A DNA stretch of 60,823 bases, taken from contig JALHLK010000028.1 of the NCBI GenBank assembly GCA_022844565.1, positions 1 through 60,823 of the forward strand, read 5' to 3'. Below, piece by piece: positions 16,798 to 27,539 of the stretch. The position numbers and the translations under genes are program-made. The stretch is from Saprospiraceae bacterium. Lineage in GTDB: Bacteria; Bacteroidota; Bacteroidia; Chitinophagales; Saprospiraceae. Under the pieces are notes generated by a model. It searched no databases. It saw only the letters and a list, made by a program, of their open reading frames with translations, and was not told the DNA's origin. Every line of letters begins with the position of its first letter. Within the stretch, counting starts at the first letter, position 1.

Positions 16798-16824
16798 GAT
16801 AATTATTGTATTTTCTTATCAATT

Positions 16825-19800
16825 TTAAAACAAATAAACTTTTCCTCCATTACTGACCACCACAAATCTTCCGTCGCCAATTGCTCTTATCTTTCTTGTG
16901 TCTAATGAATTAGGAATGGGTAGTTTTTCTATTATTTCAAAAGATTTTGATGTCGTATTAAAACCACTAAGTTTCATACCGCTGTTAGCTAAGGCAGGGC
17001 CCAATTCTGACACATAGTTTTTTCGATTACCTACATAATAGATATCATTTCCACTTATTAAAATATCGTTTATATCGCTCATTTGGCATTTCATATCTAA
17101 TGGTGTTGCAGTATATTTACCTTCTTCTGATAGCAATATCATAGACCTCATATCATTAACAATCTTATAATCAATCATTTTTTCCTTATAAGTAGGCAAG
17201 ATATCCTCCATTTTACTGACACTTTTAAAAGATTGGTAGGTTGGAAATTGTTTTTTCACACTAGGCATTTGACCTTTGAGCTTATCTAAAGAAGCCATTG
17301 GGATGTATCTATTGATATATTGATAAAATAATATCGGCTCAATAACCTCATTTCCATCAAAATCTCCTAGATAAAGATGAATTGGCCTGTCAATACTTGC
17401 AGTCCATTTGTGATTCAAGCCGGCATTACCCAATATAAAATCTGGTTTTTTATCGCCATTTAAATCAGTAGATGCAATACAGTTCCAAAAACCATAGGTA
17501 GACCCAAGGCCATATTCTTTTCCCACAGATACAAAGCCATCTTGTTTATTTGCTAACATCGTAACTGGCATATAGTCTCCTACCAAAACCAAATCTTTTC
17601 TTCCGTCTGCGTCAAAATCCACCCACTGGGCGTCTGTTACCATACCATAGCGTTCTTTCCAAGCTATCTCTAGTCCTGTGCCTTGCTTATTTCTCAATAA
17701 AAATGAAAAAGGCGATAGACCGTAGAATCCTGGAATAGACCTTGCACCTACGAAAATATCCTCAAAACCATCATTATCGAAATCTGCCACTCTGACCACA
17801 CTTCCATTGGTATGTGGAAGCGATATTTCAAGTCTTGTAAATCTACCACCACCTAAATTGAGATAAATCCTGTCTTCCAAGATTTTATCCAACTCTTTAT
17901 TGTCATTGCCACCGCTTACTACGTAAATGTCCTTTAGACTATCATTATTAATATCGAATAATACGATGTCTACATCTTCATATCGTGCGTCGGTTTCAAA
18001 TTGAGGTACTTTTACTTCCTTAAAACTTTGATCCTTTTGCCCCATGAGTAAGCGCATTGGACGATTTCTTGCTCCACCGACCAAAAGATCATTTATTCCG
18101 TCAGTATTTATATCGTAGACTAAGAGCCCCGGCCCTTCGTACCCTAATCTTTCAGGGATGAGGGGTTCATTATCTTCGTCATAAAACCCATTTTCTTCGT
18201 GATTTACATTAAGGGAAGTATAAGATTTCATTAGAATTGGCGAAATAATTAATTCCTTTTGGGGCATTTCAGCTTTATTGTATTCGAGGGATGTGTTTAT
18301 CTTTTTTGGGATATCAAGACTATAGGATTTACTATCCCATTTGATTTTTATAGAATCCACTTTATCGATAGAACCCAGACCAAAAAATAAAGTATGTGTT
18401 GACGCTGACATAAATCCTTTGGTCGTCTGATACTCTTTCTCCATCATATTGCCTTTGGCAAAAAGCTGTACTTTCGCTCCTTTTAAGTTAGAGAAACTAC
18501 TATCTCTTAGCTTAACTTTAAGGTAGTTCCCTTTTGTCTTATTTTCAAAAAGGGAGGCTACTTGATTGATATTGTTTGTTATAATATCTAGATCTCCATC
18601 ATTATCAAAGTCTGCATAAGCTGCCCCTGTCGAAAAACCTGGTGTACCTATCATCGATTCTGTGACTTTACCATAGTCAAATTCAGATTTTTGAACAAAT
18701 AATACGTTCCTTAAAGGCTGCGAAGGCATCTTTTCAATCAGTTTTTTGGTGCGATCTTGCACTGCTTTTGGATTTTGATTATCTAATTCATTTAAGAAAT
18801 TAATGTAATCCAAATCATTAGGCCGCCTCACGATCCCATTTGAAATAAAAATATCGTTTTTACCATCATTGTTAAAGTCTTGCAATAATACGGACCAACT
18901 CCAATCGGTAGCAAAGGTCCTTGTCAAATAAGCAACATCTGCAAAAGTACCATCACCTTGATTAATCTGAAAGTGATTGCGCGCATTCTGCAATTCAAAT
19001 CCAAAGTCCTTTTTTATTTTTTTAACTTTATCACTATCCTCCCCTGCTGACACAAGCAAAACATCTTCATCATAAGGCAACATATCTGTAGTGAAAATAT
19101 CAGGCAAACCATCACCATTCATATCACAAACATCAACGCCCATACTAAACTGTGTACTATGACTCAACATCTTGACTGATGCCTCTGTGAATGTTTTATC
19201 CCCGTTATTGAGATAAACATAATCATTTTCATGAAAGTCATTGCCTATATAAATATCAGTAAGTCCGTCATTATTTAAATCTGCACACGTTATGGCTAAC
19301 CCGTAGCCTAACCCACTGCTGTAAATACCTGTTTTAGCAGAAACGTCTACAAAGGATTTTTCAACTTCATTGAGTTTATTCTCAAAAAATCTATCACCAG
19401 AGAGTGGATCAAACTCTTTCCTCCGTTCTGTCGTTCCGTAACTTCTCACACTGTGCACTGTATGATTTAATAGATACATATCAAGGTCACCATCGTTGTC
19501 ATAATCTAAAAAAGCAGCTTGGGTAGCATAACCACTGAAGTTAAGCCCATATTCTGCAGATTTTTCTTCAAAATGTCCCTTACCGTCATTAATATACAGG
19601 AGATTATGACTTTTAGTATTTTTCGAAAACCGATTAACTCTACATACATAGATGTCTATATGACCATCATTGTTTATATCATCCATTGTTACACCAGTAG
19701 ACCAACTACTGTCAGTGCTTATGCCTGACACCTCCGTAACATCTTCAAACTTTAAGTTGCCTAGGTTTTTATACAGTTTATCAGAACTCTGATTAGATGC

Positions 19801-20055
19801 AAAAAACACATCTTCCAGCCCATCATGATCTATATCTCCTACCGCAACACCAGCACCATTGTAGTAATACAGATATTCGATGATGTTCATGCTATCTGTA
19901 TCGGTCAGTTGGTTATTAAAAAGGATGCCCGATATTTTACTATCCATTTCGACTAAATTTGCACCTCCGGATACACCTTCCGAGCCTTCATTATTTTTAC
20001 AAGCACTTAAAAATATTAAAAGAGCCAAGCAAAAAAGTAAAATATTTTTGATCAT
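16825..20055 (-). CDS. FG-GAP/VCBS repeat lipoprotein of the CRTAC1/UnbV type (paralogue 1)
   Basis: 1076 residues. The lipoprotein signal ends in LALLIFLSAC (Cys 19). Many FG-GAP repeats with calcium-loop sequences such as DIDHDGLEDVFFAS, DINNDGHIDIYV and DYDNDGDLDMYLL fill two beta-propeller regions (about 60-480 and 690-1000). Between them is an ASPIC/UnbV module (about 500-600: KGAKVQLFAKG, GLGSIDKVDSIKIKW). Such proteins are surface or periplasmic adhesion or binding modules; no enzyme activity is assigned. Its ATG is immediately next to the stop of paralogue 2, so the two are co-transcribed and probably translationally coupled. Confidence 0.88.
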   Translation of the reverse strand: MIKNILLFCLALLIFLSACKNNEGSEGVSGGANLVEMDSKISGILFNNQLTDTDSMNIIEYLYYYNGAGVAVGDIDHDGLEDVFFASNQSSDKLYKNLGNLKFEDVTEVSGISTDSSWSTGVTMDDINNDGHIDIYVCRVNRFSKNTKSHNLLYINDGKGHFEEKSAEYGLNFSGYATQAAFLDYDNDGDLDMYLLNHTVHSVRSYGTTERRKEFDPLSGDRFFENKLNEVEKSFVDVSAKTGIYSSGLGYGLAITCADLNNDGLTDIYIGNDFHENDYVYLNNGDKTFTEASVKMLSHSTQFSMGVDVCDMNGDGLPDIFTTDMLPYDEDVLLVSAGEDSDKVKKIKKDFGFELQNARNHFQINQGDGTFADVAYLTRTFATDWSWSVLLQDFNNDGKNDIFISNGIVRRPNDLDYINFLNELDNQNPKAVQDRTKKLIEKMPSQPLRNVLFVQKSEFDYGKVTESMIGTPGFSTGAAYADFDNDGDLDIITNNINQVASLFENKTKGNYLKVKLRDSSFSNLKGAKVQLFAKGNMMEKEYQTTKGFMSASTHTLFFGLGSIDKVDSIKIKWDSKSYSLDIPKKINTSLEYNKAEMPQKELIISPILMKSYTSLNVNHEENGFYDEDNEPLIPERLGYEGPGLLVYDINTDGINDLLVGGARNRPMRLLMGQKDQSFKEVKVPQFETDARYEDVDIVLFDINNDSLKDIYVVSGGNDNKELDKILEDRIYLNLGGGRFTRLEISLPHTNGSVVRVADFDNDGFEDIFVGARSIPGFYGLSPFSFLLRNKQGTGLEIAWKERYGMVTDAQWVDFDADGRKDLVLVGDYMPVTMLANKQDGFVSVGKEYGLGSTYGFWNCIASTDLNGDKKPDFILGNAGLNHKWTASIDRPIHLYLGDFDGNEVIEPILFYQYINRYIPMASLDKLKGQMPSVKKQFPTYQSFKSVSKMEDILPTYKEKMIDYKIVNDMRSMILLSEEGKYTATPLDMKCQMSDINDILISGNDIYYVGNRKNYVSELGPALANSGMKLSGFNTTSKSFEIIEKLPIPNSLDTRKIRAIGDGRFVVVSNGGKVYLF

Positions 20056-23000
20056 TTATTTAAGTTTGTAAGAAATTATGGATTGGTTATTTCTAAAAAA
20101 ATGAAGGTGATTATTTACCGCATTAATAGATCTGACTTGACCAAAAACCCTCAGTCCGTAATCATAGGTTTTATCTTCAAAGGTCCCTTTCCCCTTATTT
20201 ATTAAGACATTTCCATAGGAAGCATCATATTTTCCAAACTCTGGTTTTACTTCGAAAAGATTACCACCAAGTATGATATCCTTTAGGCCATCTCTATTTA
20301 AATCATAGACCTCTATAGCGTATGTCGGACTCAATTGTGCTAAAGACGGGAAAGGTATAAAAGTAAATTTAGACTTTCCATCATTGATTAACACGCCCGA
20401 ACGCATTTCACTTGCCTCCAATATCATCGTTTGAGCCAATTTGGCCTCATCAAAAATATCTGTGATAGATGCTTTTTTGAAAGAAATATAGTCTGGATAT
20501 TTCTTTGTCAAATATGGTAGTCGTTTTAATAAATTATGTCGAAGATCAAAAGGATAATATTTTTTATCCTCCATTTGTTCCGACACGACACCTTCTGGAA
20601 ATCCATTGCCATCAAAATCATTAAAATATAATCTGATATTCTTTTGTTCATTTGTCTTAAAGCGACTGTTTTGTCCATGATTACCCAGTACTAAGTCCAA
20701 ATCACCATCATTGTCTATATCCGCTATTTTCATCGTATTCCACCAACCAGAAAGGTTCTTTTGTATCGGCAACAATTCAAATTGCCCCCCTTTATTGATA
20801 AAAATATGAGGTGCAATATAATCACCCACCACGACTATATCATTCTTTTTATCTCTATTGATATCGGCTATTTTTATATCTGTAACCATACCAATATTAG
20901 TCATCTTTGGGGCTAGGACTTGGGTTTGATCTACAAATTGTCCAGTTTTGTCATTGATCAGAATATAGGCCGAACTCGGACCACCATACCCATTCAGATT
21001 TAAACGTTCTCCTACTACAAGGTCATTATACCCATCTCCATTGATATCGCCAAAAGCTACAGCACCAGTACTTACCCCCCTAGTGGCATCTGGTAATCTT
21101 TGTGGTGACGTAGTGAAATTACCTTTACCATCATTAAAATATAATGCATCATTTAAGTATTGCGAAAATTCAGATTCCTCTGTACTTCCTGCAGCTAGAT
21201 ATAAATCAAGGTGGCCATCATTATTGGCATCAAAAAGCAGACACTTCGTAATTTCGGATTGTGAATTTTCTTCGATTTTCACATTCATTTTCTCAAAAGA
21301 TCCATTATCCTTGCCTTTAAAAAAACTACTTAGCGTTCCTTTTGCACCAGGGACCACCAAGTCTTCTATTTTATCACCATCTATATCTCCTACACACGTA
21401 CAAGGCCCTTGAGTACTCTGCATATGATAGATCAATCCTTCCTGATTAAATTCATTAAATTCGCTTTCTCTATGCGAATAGGTCCCAAATAAGTCTACAG
21501 CAGTTGCAAATTCGTTATTTCTAGCCTCCACTTTTACAGAATCAAATTTACTTTTAGACTGTTCGATGGTGATATGTTGATTGGCTTTTACATCTTTTTG
21601 GACCGTCTGTTGACCATTTGGCCATATGATGGTGACGTCAGCCTTTATATTTTTACCTATTCCGACGTTAACTCTTGGATCTACGCTTGATTGAAAACCT
21701 CTCGCAGGCTGATTTTCGTATGTAAACTGATCTTTGCCAGCATTTACCACAATTTTCGACCCTACAGCGTTGACATTTTTTTCTATGCCTTTCAGTGTTA
21801 TTTTGAGATAGTTATTTTGCTCTTGGGCGTTTGCATTATTTTCATAAACAAAACATGGCATATTCACATTATTGACAATCAAATCTAGGTCGCCATCATT
21901 ATCCAAATCGGCATAGGCACTACCATTAGAAAAGCTTTCTGTCCAAAGACCACTTTTAGCGTATTTCTCAAAATATAAGTTACCCTTATTTTTAAAAGCA
22001 TGGTTAGGTACTTTCTGACTTGGTATAATATCTATCAATTTTGCATAATCTACCCCTTCGCCAGAAATGATAGAGCTCATTACATTTTCATTAGCAATAT
22101 ACTGAAGATAGTCTTGATTTGTTAAGTCCTTATAGATACCATTCGCAATGAAAAGGTCTTTATTGCCGTCATTTTCCATATCAAAAAACAGTGCCCCCCA
22201 ACTCCAATCTGATGCCTCAACACCTGCTAATCTAGATATTTCACTAAAATATGCGTCGCCTCGGTTTAAATGCAAACAATTGCGCGTGTATTGATAGTGA
22301 AAACTATTCTTCAATCCCGCCATATTTCTATTCCAGTCTTCAAATGTAGTGACGGTCTTGAGTCTTGAATAATCTGAAGGCAACATATCGGTTACAAATA
22401 TATCATTCCACCCATCATTGTTGATGTCAGCGATATCCGCTCCCATCGATGCTGCTGAGAAGGCATTCATACGCTCTGTACCTACTTCTTTAAAAGTCCC
22501 ATTTTGCTGATTAAGATAGAGGTAGTCTCTTTCAAAAAAGTCATTAGAAATAAAGATGTCCTCCCACCCGTCATTATTAACATCACCAACGGTAATACCT
22601 AAACCAAATCCGATTTCACTTCCATAAATACCAGCTTTTGCAGACGCATCGACAAATTTTCCTTCTCGATTTTCCATCAACTTGTCACCTCCAAGCTCAC
22701 TTCGCTTATTGCGGAGATCCGCCTTCAAATCAAAACTACCGATTGCTCGAAAACTATTATTCAAAATATACACGTCAAGATCTCCATCTTTATCATAATC
22801 AAAGAAAGAAGCATGCGTCGAAAATCCTTTGTCGTTCAAACCATATTCAGCTGCCTTTTCTGAAAATGTGCCATCTCCATTGTTAATAAAGAGTTCATTT
22901 TCCTTATTGTCGCCTGCTATATCACCAGAATTACAAACATAAATATCTAAGAACCCATCCGCATTGATATCTACCATCGTTACACCTGTAGACCATGATT

Positions 23001-23334
23001 TAGCACCTCCCACACCTGCTTTTTCTGTTACATCTTCAAACTGCCAATTACCTTTATTGAGATACAACTTATTCTTTTGCTGATTAGATACCATATAGAC
23101 ATCTACCAATCCATCATTATTAATATCACCCACTGCTACCCCACCGCCATTGTAATAGTTACGATATTTGTACACATTAAAATCTGGAGTATCTTTTAAA
23201 TTATTGCTGAAATCGATGCCAACAGTTTTGTTATCTTTCAAAGTAAAAACAGGAGATGCTAGTTGACTGTTTTCCTTTTTACAAGAAATGATAAAAACAA
23301 AAAGAACGATGTAAAAAAAATTGACTATTCGCAT
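20056..23334 (-). CDS. FG-GAP/VCBS repeat lipoprotein of the CRTAC1/UnbV type (paralogue 2)
   Basis: 1092 residues with a short lipoprotein signal ending in FVFIISC (Cys 18). The same plan as its neighbours: N-terminal propeller with DINNDGLVDVYMVSNQ, DINADGFLDIYVCNSG and DYDKDGDLDVYIL, a UnbV module with GSKIVVNAGKDQFTYENQPARGFQSS (shown here by its ends GSKIVV and ARGFQSS), and a C-terminal propeller with DINGDGYNDLVVG and DIDNDGDLDLVLGN. It is closer to paralogue 3 than to paralogue 1 in shared phrases (YRNYYNGGGVAVGDINNDG, EASDWSW). It begins 3 nt after the small lipoprotein stop codon. Confidence 0.88.
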   Translation of the reverse strand: MRIVNFFYIVLFVFIISCKKENSQLASPVFTLKDNKTVGIDFSNNLKDTPDFNVYKYRNYYNGGGVAVGDINNDGLVDVYMVSNQQKNKLYLNKGNWQFEDVTEKAGVGGAKSWSTGVTMVDINADGFLDIYVCNSGDIAGDNKENELFINNGDGTFSEKAAEYGLNDKGFSTHASFFDYDKDGDLDVYILNNSFRAIGSFDLKADLRNKRSELGGDKLMENREGKFVDASAKAGIYGSEIGFGLGITVGDVNNDGWEDIFISNDFFERDYLYLNQQNGTFKEVGTERMNAFSAASMGADIADINNDGWNDIFVTDMLPSDYSRLKTVTTFEDWNRNMAGLKNSFHYQYTRNCLHLNRGDAYFSEISRLAGVEASDWSWGALFFDMENDGNKDLFIANGIYKDLTNQDYLQYIANENVMSSIISGEGVDYAKLIDIIPSQKVPNHAFKNKGNLYFEKYAKSGLWTESFSNGSAYADLDNDGDLDLIVNNVNMPCFVYENNANAQEQNNYLKITLKGIEKNVNAVGSKIVVNAGKDQFTYENQPARGFQSSVDPRVNVGIGKNIKADVTIIWPNGQQTVQKDVKANQHITIEQSKSKFDSVKVEARNNEFATAVDLFGTYSHRESEFNEFNQEGLIYHMQSTQGPCTCVGDIDGDKIEDLVVPGAKGTLSSFFKGKDNGSFEKMNVKIEENSQSEITKCLLFDANNDGHLDLYLAAGSTEESEFSQYLNDALYFNDGKGNFTTSPQRLPDATRGVSTGAVAFGDINGDGYNDLVVGERLNLNGYGGPSSAYILINDKTGQFVDQTQVLAPKMTNIGMVTDIKIADINRDKKNDIVVVGDYIAPHIFINKGGQFELLPIQKNLSGWWNTMKIADIDNDGDLDLVLGNHGQNSRFKTNEQKNIRLYFNDFDGNGFPEGVVSEQMEDKKYYPFDLRHNLLKRLPYLTKKYPDYISFKKASITDIFDEAKLAQTMILEASEMRSGVLINDGKSKFTFIPFPSLAQLSPTYAIEVYDLNRDGLKDIILGGNLFEVKPEFGKYDASYGNVLINKGKGTFEDKTYDYGLRVFGQVRSINAVNNHLHFFRNNQSIISYKLK

Positions 23335-23337
23335 TTT

Positions 23338-23919
23338 TTAGCTTTTCTTTTTTAAAACATAATTAAGGTCTTCTATTTTTACATACACGTCTTCTTTTGA
23401 TTTTGGCACTATTATAATTCTCCTATTTCCATCAATTTTGACCAATGATTTAAATTCTTCTCCTTGCAATGCGACCTCTATAAACTCATTACCACCATAA
23501 TCCTTCATCATTTTATCTTTGATTTCTATCATTAATTTGTCTGAATGTGTACTTTCTGACCACAAAGCCCAATTAAGATAGCTGAATGTCATTCGCATGC
23601 CATAAATATTATTTTTGTCATCAAAAAGACCGTAAAACTGCATTTCTTTTCGCTTAGAATTGTCACCCAAACTATCAAAAGGTTCAATATATCTTGCATT
23701 AGAGCCTTCTCCTTCAGTAATCAATTTCTGCTTGTTCAGCTCGGTACATCGATCAAAGAAAGCTTTTGAGGGCTGCCCAATCCTTAATCCAAAAATTAAG
23801 GAATCATTTCTTATTCCTTTAGACATTTCACTTTCTACATACTTCGTATATTCAGATTTGCATGCACTTAGGCTACAAATACAAATGCTTAAACAAATGT
23901 AAAATGACGTTTTACTCAT
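23338..23919 (-). CDS. small lipoprotein of unknown function
   Basis: About 193 residues from the ATG at 23919; an upstream in-frame ATG at 23940 adds seven residues (MIFIKNK) before the signal. The signal peptide MSKTSFYICLSICICSLSAC gives a lipobox cysteine at residue 20. The mature part is mixed alpha/beta with IFGLRIGQPSKAFFDRCTEL, a phrase typical of secreted proteins that bind or inhibit something, but I do not recognise a family. It lies tightly between two FG-GAP lipoprotein genes (3 and 29 nt), so it probably works with them at the cell surface. Confidence 0.7.
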   Translation of the reverse strand: MSKTSFYICLSICICSLSACKSEYTKYVESEMSKGIRNDSLIFGLRIGQPSKAFFDRCTELNKQKLITEGEGSNARYIEPFDSLGDNSKRKEMQFYGLFDDKNNIYGMRMTFSYLNWALWSESTHSDKLMIEIKDKMMKDYGGNEFIEVALQGEEFKSLVKIDGNRRIIIVPKSKEDVYVKIEDLNYVLKKKS

Positions 23920-23948
23920 TTTATTCTTTATGAAAATCATCTTTTTTT

Positions 23949-26900
23949 TTAATTATCTTTGTTTTCTATAAAACCAACTTTATCGTCATTTGCCACAAAA
24001 ACAAGGCCTTTATCTGTTTTATAAAAATCCCTGATCGTAGTCTTTATGCCTAATGACATGGGAGTGGCAAAAGTAAGGTCTTTTTTGGATATATTTATTA
24101 ACAACTCCCAGCCTAATGATGCATCTTGCCTTCCATATTGAGGTTTGACTTTGTAATTATTACCGCCTATATATAAATGCCTTGACCTATCATCATAGTA
24201 TAATGCATTGACCGTAGAATATTGGAGTTCCTTCGGTAAATATTGTTTAGTAAAATCTTTATTATCACCCAAAAAGATGGTACTTTTTACCTCTTCAAGA
24301 CTAACCTTGTAAGAGCTATTGATCATTTCTTTTTCAAATATTTCTTCGATACTTGCATTAGCAAATTTGTAATAATATAAAAACTTTTTCTTCAAAAATG
24401 GCAATTGAGCAAACACCTCATCGCAATCATGTACAGGATAATATTTTCCATTTTCTTTTTGTAAAACCAATTGTTCGAGCATGCCATTTCTGTCAAAATC
24501 ATTGATCATCATTTGATCGCCTGCTTTATAAAAACTATTCTCTCCTATATTTCCTGTAGCTATGTCCATGATGCCATCATTATTAAAATCTTTGATCAAT
24601 ACCTTATTCCACAATCCAATACTTTTCTCCAATTTTTCAATTTTCGGATTTGCAAATTGCTTTCCATCATTGTAGATAATCGTTATGGGCATCCAATGAC
24701 CAGCAAGGACTAAGTCTGCAAGTTGATCATTATTCATATCTTTGGCAACAACGGATTGAACCATACCGATTTGCTGTGTCGATGACAATGCTGATGTAAC
24801 AAAATTACCATTTCCTCGATTGATCATCGTATAACAAGACCCTGGCAAGCCATATGTCTCCGAATTGAATTGCTCACATACGACAAAATCTATCAAACCA
24901 TCCATATTGATATCGATCGTATCAAAGTCTCCTGTGGGTATTTGCTTGGGAAAGGTAGTGAAGTCAACTTTTCTTAAGAAATTGTTCTTCCCATCATTTA
25001 TAAAAAGGGCATCGTCCAAATTTGTATCGTAAGTAGAAAATGACTTCCCGCTATTGGCCACATATAGATCCAAATCTCCGTCATTATCTATATCTACCCA
25101 TTTAGCCTTGACAGATTCAGAACTTTTTATGCTCTCAAATGGTTGAGTGATCTGTTTAAAAGTATTGGATTTTTGATCAGATAAAAATAAAATACTGGAT
25201 TGATTTCGAGAACCTCCGATGAAAAAATCATCTTTTCCATCCTTATTCAAATCTGCTACAGCAAGCGCAGGGCCAGTAAAACCAGGCATCTCGATCAACA
25301 TTCTTTCTCTTGAAAACAAATTGAGATCAAACTCCTGATGCTTAAATGGTAGATAGTCATAATTGATCTTTTGCTGAACTATAAAGGGTTCGGATGCATT
25401 TTTTACCGGCTCTGCATCAGATTCTTTTAATGTGATTAGTTGATTGGATGGTATCTTGGAAGCAATAGATCGTTTGCCATTGTGCCAATATATGATAGCA
25501 GAATCAATAACAGAATGACGACCTAAACCTAAGTGTAACTTATCAACCACCGAAGATTGAAATCCTTTAGCAGAGTAATTTTCAATCATAAAGGAATCAT
25601 CACCGCACTTAAGCACAATTTTACTACCAATAGCATTTTTGTTAGCTCCTTCGCCTTCTAGCTTGAATTGGATCCAGTTATTTGTTGTGTTTGATACATT
25701 TTTGTAAACATGCGAAGGCATATTCACATTGTTGACCACAAGGTCCAGTTTTCCATCATTGTCAAGATCAGCATAAGCACTACCATTACTAAATGTGAGT
25801 TGCTCCAAACCTATGGTCGAAGCAATATTTTCAAATTTATTCTTGCCTTGGTTTTTATAGAAAGCATTCATTATTGGAGTGCTAGGCATACTATCCACCA
25901 ATTGTGTAAGCACCTTTTCTTTCGCAGCCATTCTCTGTGAAATATTACTTTGATTGGCATAATAATTAAGATAGTCTCGGTCCAACAAATCTTTGTATAA
26001 CCCATTGCTCACGAAAATATCTTTCAACCCATCATTATCAAAATCTTGAATTAATGCAGCCCAACTCCATTCAGATGCAGCCACACCCGCATATCGACTT
26101 ATCTCAAGAAAATTTGAATTTCCAATATTCAAGTGCATAGCGTTTCTAGTAAACTGATGGTGATATCCCGACTTGACACTAGACTGATATTTATCCCAAG
26201 ATTCATACTGGGCTTTTGTTTTCTTCCTTGATAAGGTATAGGGCAGCATCTCCGTCACAAATATATCTGGCAAAAGATCATTGTTGATATCTGCTGCGTC
26301 AGCCCCCATCGATCCCATGGACATTGATTGAAAATAATCGCTACTTGATTCTACAAACTTCCCATTTTGTTGATTAACATAGAGATAGTCTTTTTCAAAA
26401 AAATCATTTGAAATAAAAATATCTGTATACCCATCAAGGTTTATGTCCAATAAGGTAATCCCCAATCCGTACCCAATATTACTAGAGTATATACCACTTT
26501 CAGCTGAGACATTGACAAACTTACCATTATCATTTCTCAATAATCGATTTCCATCAGGGTCTGTGACATTCCTTTGTCCTTCTACTATATCAAATCCACC
26601 TACTGACCTGAGTGAATTATTCAACAAATAACAATCTAAATCTCCGTCTTTATCATAATCAAAAAACGCAGAATGAATTGACAACCCTGTGATATCCAGC
26701 CCATACGCTTTAGATTGCTCTGTAAAAGTCAAATCTCCGTTGTTGATAAACAATTCATTATGTCGATTTTCACCGCCAGGTGGGCCTGCTTTACATACAT
26801 ACATATCTAGAAAGGCATCACCATTGATGTCCACAAAAGTGACACCTGTGGACCAAACATTGCTACATGCCACGCCTGCTTTATCCGTGATATCTTCAAA

Positions 26901-27242
26901 CTTCCAGTTTCCTTTGTTAAGATATAGTTTATTATCTACTTGATTTCCAGAAAAATAAATATCTACCAAGCCATCATTGTTTATATCACCTAAGGCTACA
27001 CCACCTCCATTGTAGAAATTGCGGTAAGTGTACGTATTGAGTTCTTCGGTGTAAGGTGAGTCATTGATAAAATTGATACCGGAGGCTTTGGTATCTACTA
27101 ATTCAAAGATCAAATTAGTTTTTATATCTTTTTTTTGCTCCTTGCATGACAATATACCCAATATTGCTAAGATTCCCATAATACTGATATATTGACTTCT
27201 TTTCAAAACTCTTAAGATAGACTCAGATGACTTTAAAAACAT
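23949..27242 (-). CDS. FG-GAP/VCBS repeat lipoprotein of the CRTAC1/UnbV type (paralogue 3)
   Basis: About 1097 residues from the ATG at 27242. The longest frame begins with a TTG at 27329 that is part of a -7 element, so it is not the start; ATG 27311 and ATG 27242 remain, and the latter gives the better lipoprotein signal (ending AILGILSC). The protein has the two-propeller plus UnbV plan of its paralogues: DINNDGLVDIYFSGNQ, DINGDAFLDMYVCKAG, DYDKDGDLDCYLL, then GSKIVLKCGDD and AKGFQSSVVDK, then DLNKDGKDDFFIGG and DIDNDGDLDLYVANSG. It is the first gene of the run and probably its promoter-proximal member. Confidence 0.85.
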   Translation of the reverse strand: MFLKSSESILRVLKRSQYISIMGILAILGILSCKEQKKDIKTNLIFELVDTKASGINFINDSPYTEELNTYTYRNFYNGGGVALGDINNDGLVDIYFSGNQVDNKLYLNKGNWKFEDITDKAGVACSNVWSTGVTFVDINGDAFLDMYVCKAGPPGGENRHNELFINNGDLTFTEQSKAYGLDITGLSIHSAFFDYDKDGDLDCYLLNNSLRSVGGFDIVEGQRNVTDPDGNRLLRNDNGKFVNVSAESGIYSSNIGYGLGITLLDINLDGYTDIFISNDFFEKDYLYVNQQNGKFVESSSDYFQSMSMGSMGADAADINNDLLPDIFVTEMLPYTLSRKKTKAQYESWDKYQSSVKSGYHHQFTRNAMHLNIGNSNFLEISRYAGVAASEWSWAALIQDFDNDGLKDIFVSNGLYKDLLDRDYLNYYANQSNISQRMAAKEKVLTQLVDSMPSTPIMNAFYKNQGKNKFENIASTIGLEQLTFSNGSAYADLDNDGKLDLVVNNVNMPSHVYKNVSNTTNNWIQFKLEGEGANKNAIGSKIVLKCGDDSFMIENYSAKGFQSSVVDKLHLGLGRHSVIDSAIIYWHNGKRSIASKIPSNQLITLKESDAEPVKNASEPFIVQQKINYDYLPFKHQEFDLNLFSRERMLIEMPGFTGPALAVADLNKDGKDDFFIGGSRNQSSILFLSDQKSNTFKQITQPFESIKSSESVKAKWVDIDNDGDLDLYVANSGKSFSTYDTNLDDALFINDGKNNFLRKVDFTTFPKQIPTGDFDTIDINMDGLIDFVVCEQFNSETYGLPGSCYTMINRGNGNFVTSALSSTQQIGMVQSVVAKDMNNDQLADLVLAGHWMPITIIYNDGKQFANPKIEKLEKSIGLWNKVLIKDFNNDGIMDIATGNIGENSFYKAGDQMMINDFDRNGMLEQLVLQKENGKYYPVHDCDEVFAQLPFLKKKFLYYYKFANASIEEIFEKEMINSSYKVSLEEVKSTIFLGDNKDFTKQYLPKELQYSTVNALYYDDRSRHLYIGGNNYKVKPQYGRQDASLGWELLINISKKDLTFATPMSLGIKTTIRDFYKTDKGLVFVANDDKVGFIENKDN

Positions 27243-27326
27243 TAAAAAAATTAATTTAATTATATTCAAACTAAAATTAAAATGAGGTATCAATATTGAA
27301 TAATTGTCCATTTCTAATATTGGGTA

Positions 27327-27334
27327 CAAAGTTA
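27327..27334 (-). promoter_or_regulatory. -7 element of the FG-GAP operon
   Basis: TAACTTTG on the minus strand matches TAnnTTTG. It would start transcription near 27322, upstream of both plausible ATG codons of paralogue 3. No convincing -33 element was found. Confidence 0.4.
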
Positions 27335-27539
27335 AAAAAATTAAGGCATTTCCTTAAGTAAAATGGATCTAAAGAGGAATATAAATCACATTAAACTTTC
27401 CTTCTTTTAAAATCAAGACAGTCCTAATAATTTTTTTTGGATTTAATTGTTTCAAAAAGAAAAAGATAAACAAATTCTGTATATAGGATAAATAAAGATT
27501 GAAAATAGATTAATACTTTTCTTTCAATAAAAATTACCA

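Noticed and set aside
20056-23334. Plus-strand frames of 60-120 codons opposite the FG-GAP and SusC genes
   Set aside because: They are shadows of long, well-supported minus-strand genes and have no signals of their own.
27243-27329. N-terminal extension of FG-GAP paralogue 3 from TTG 27329
   Set aside because: The TTG is part of the -7 element TAACTTTG and the extension would bury the lipoprotein signal.
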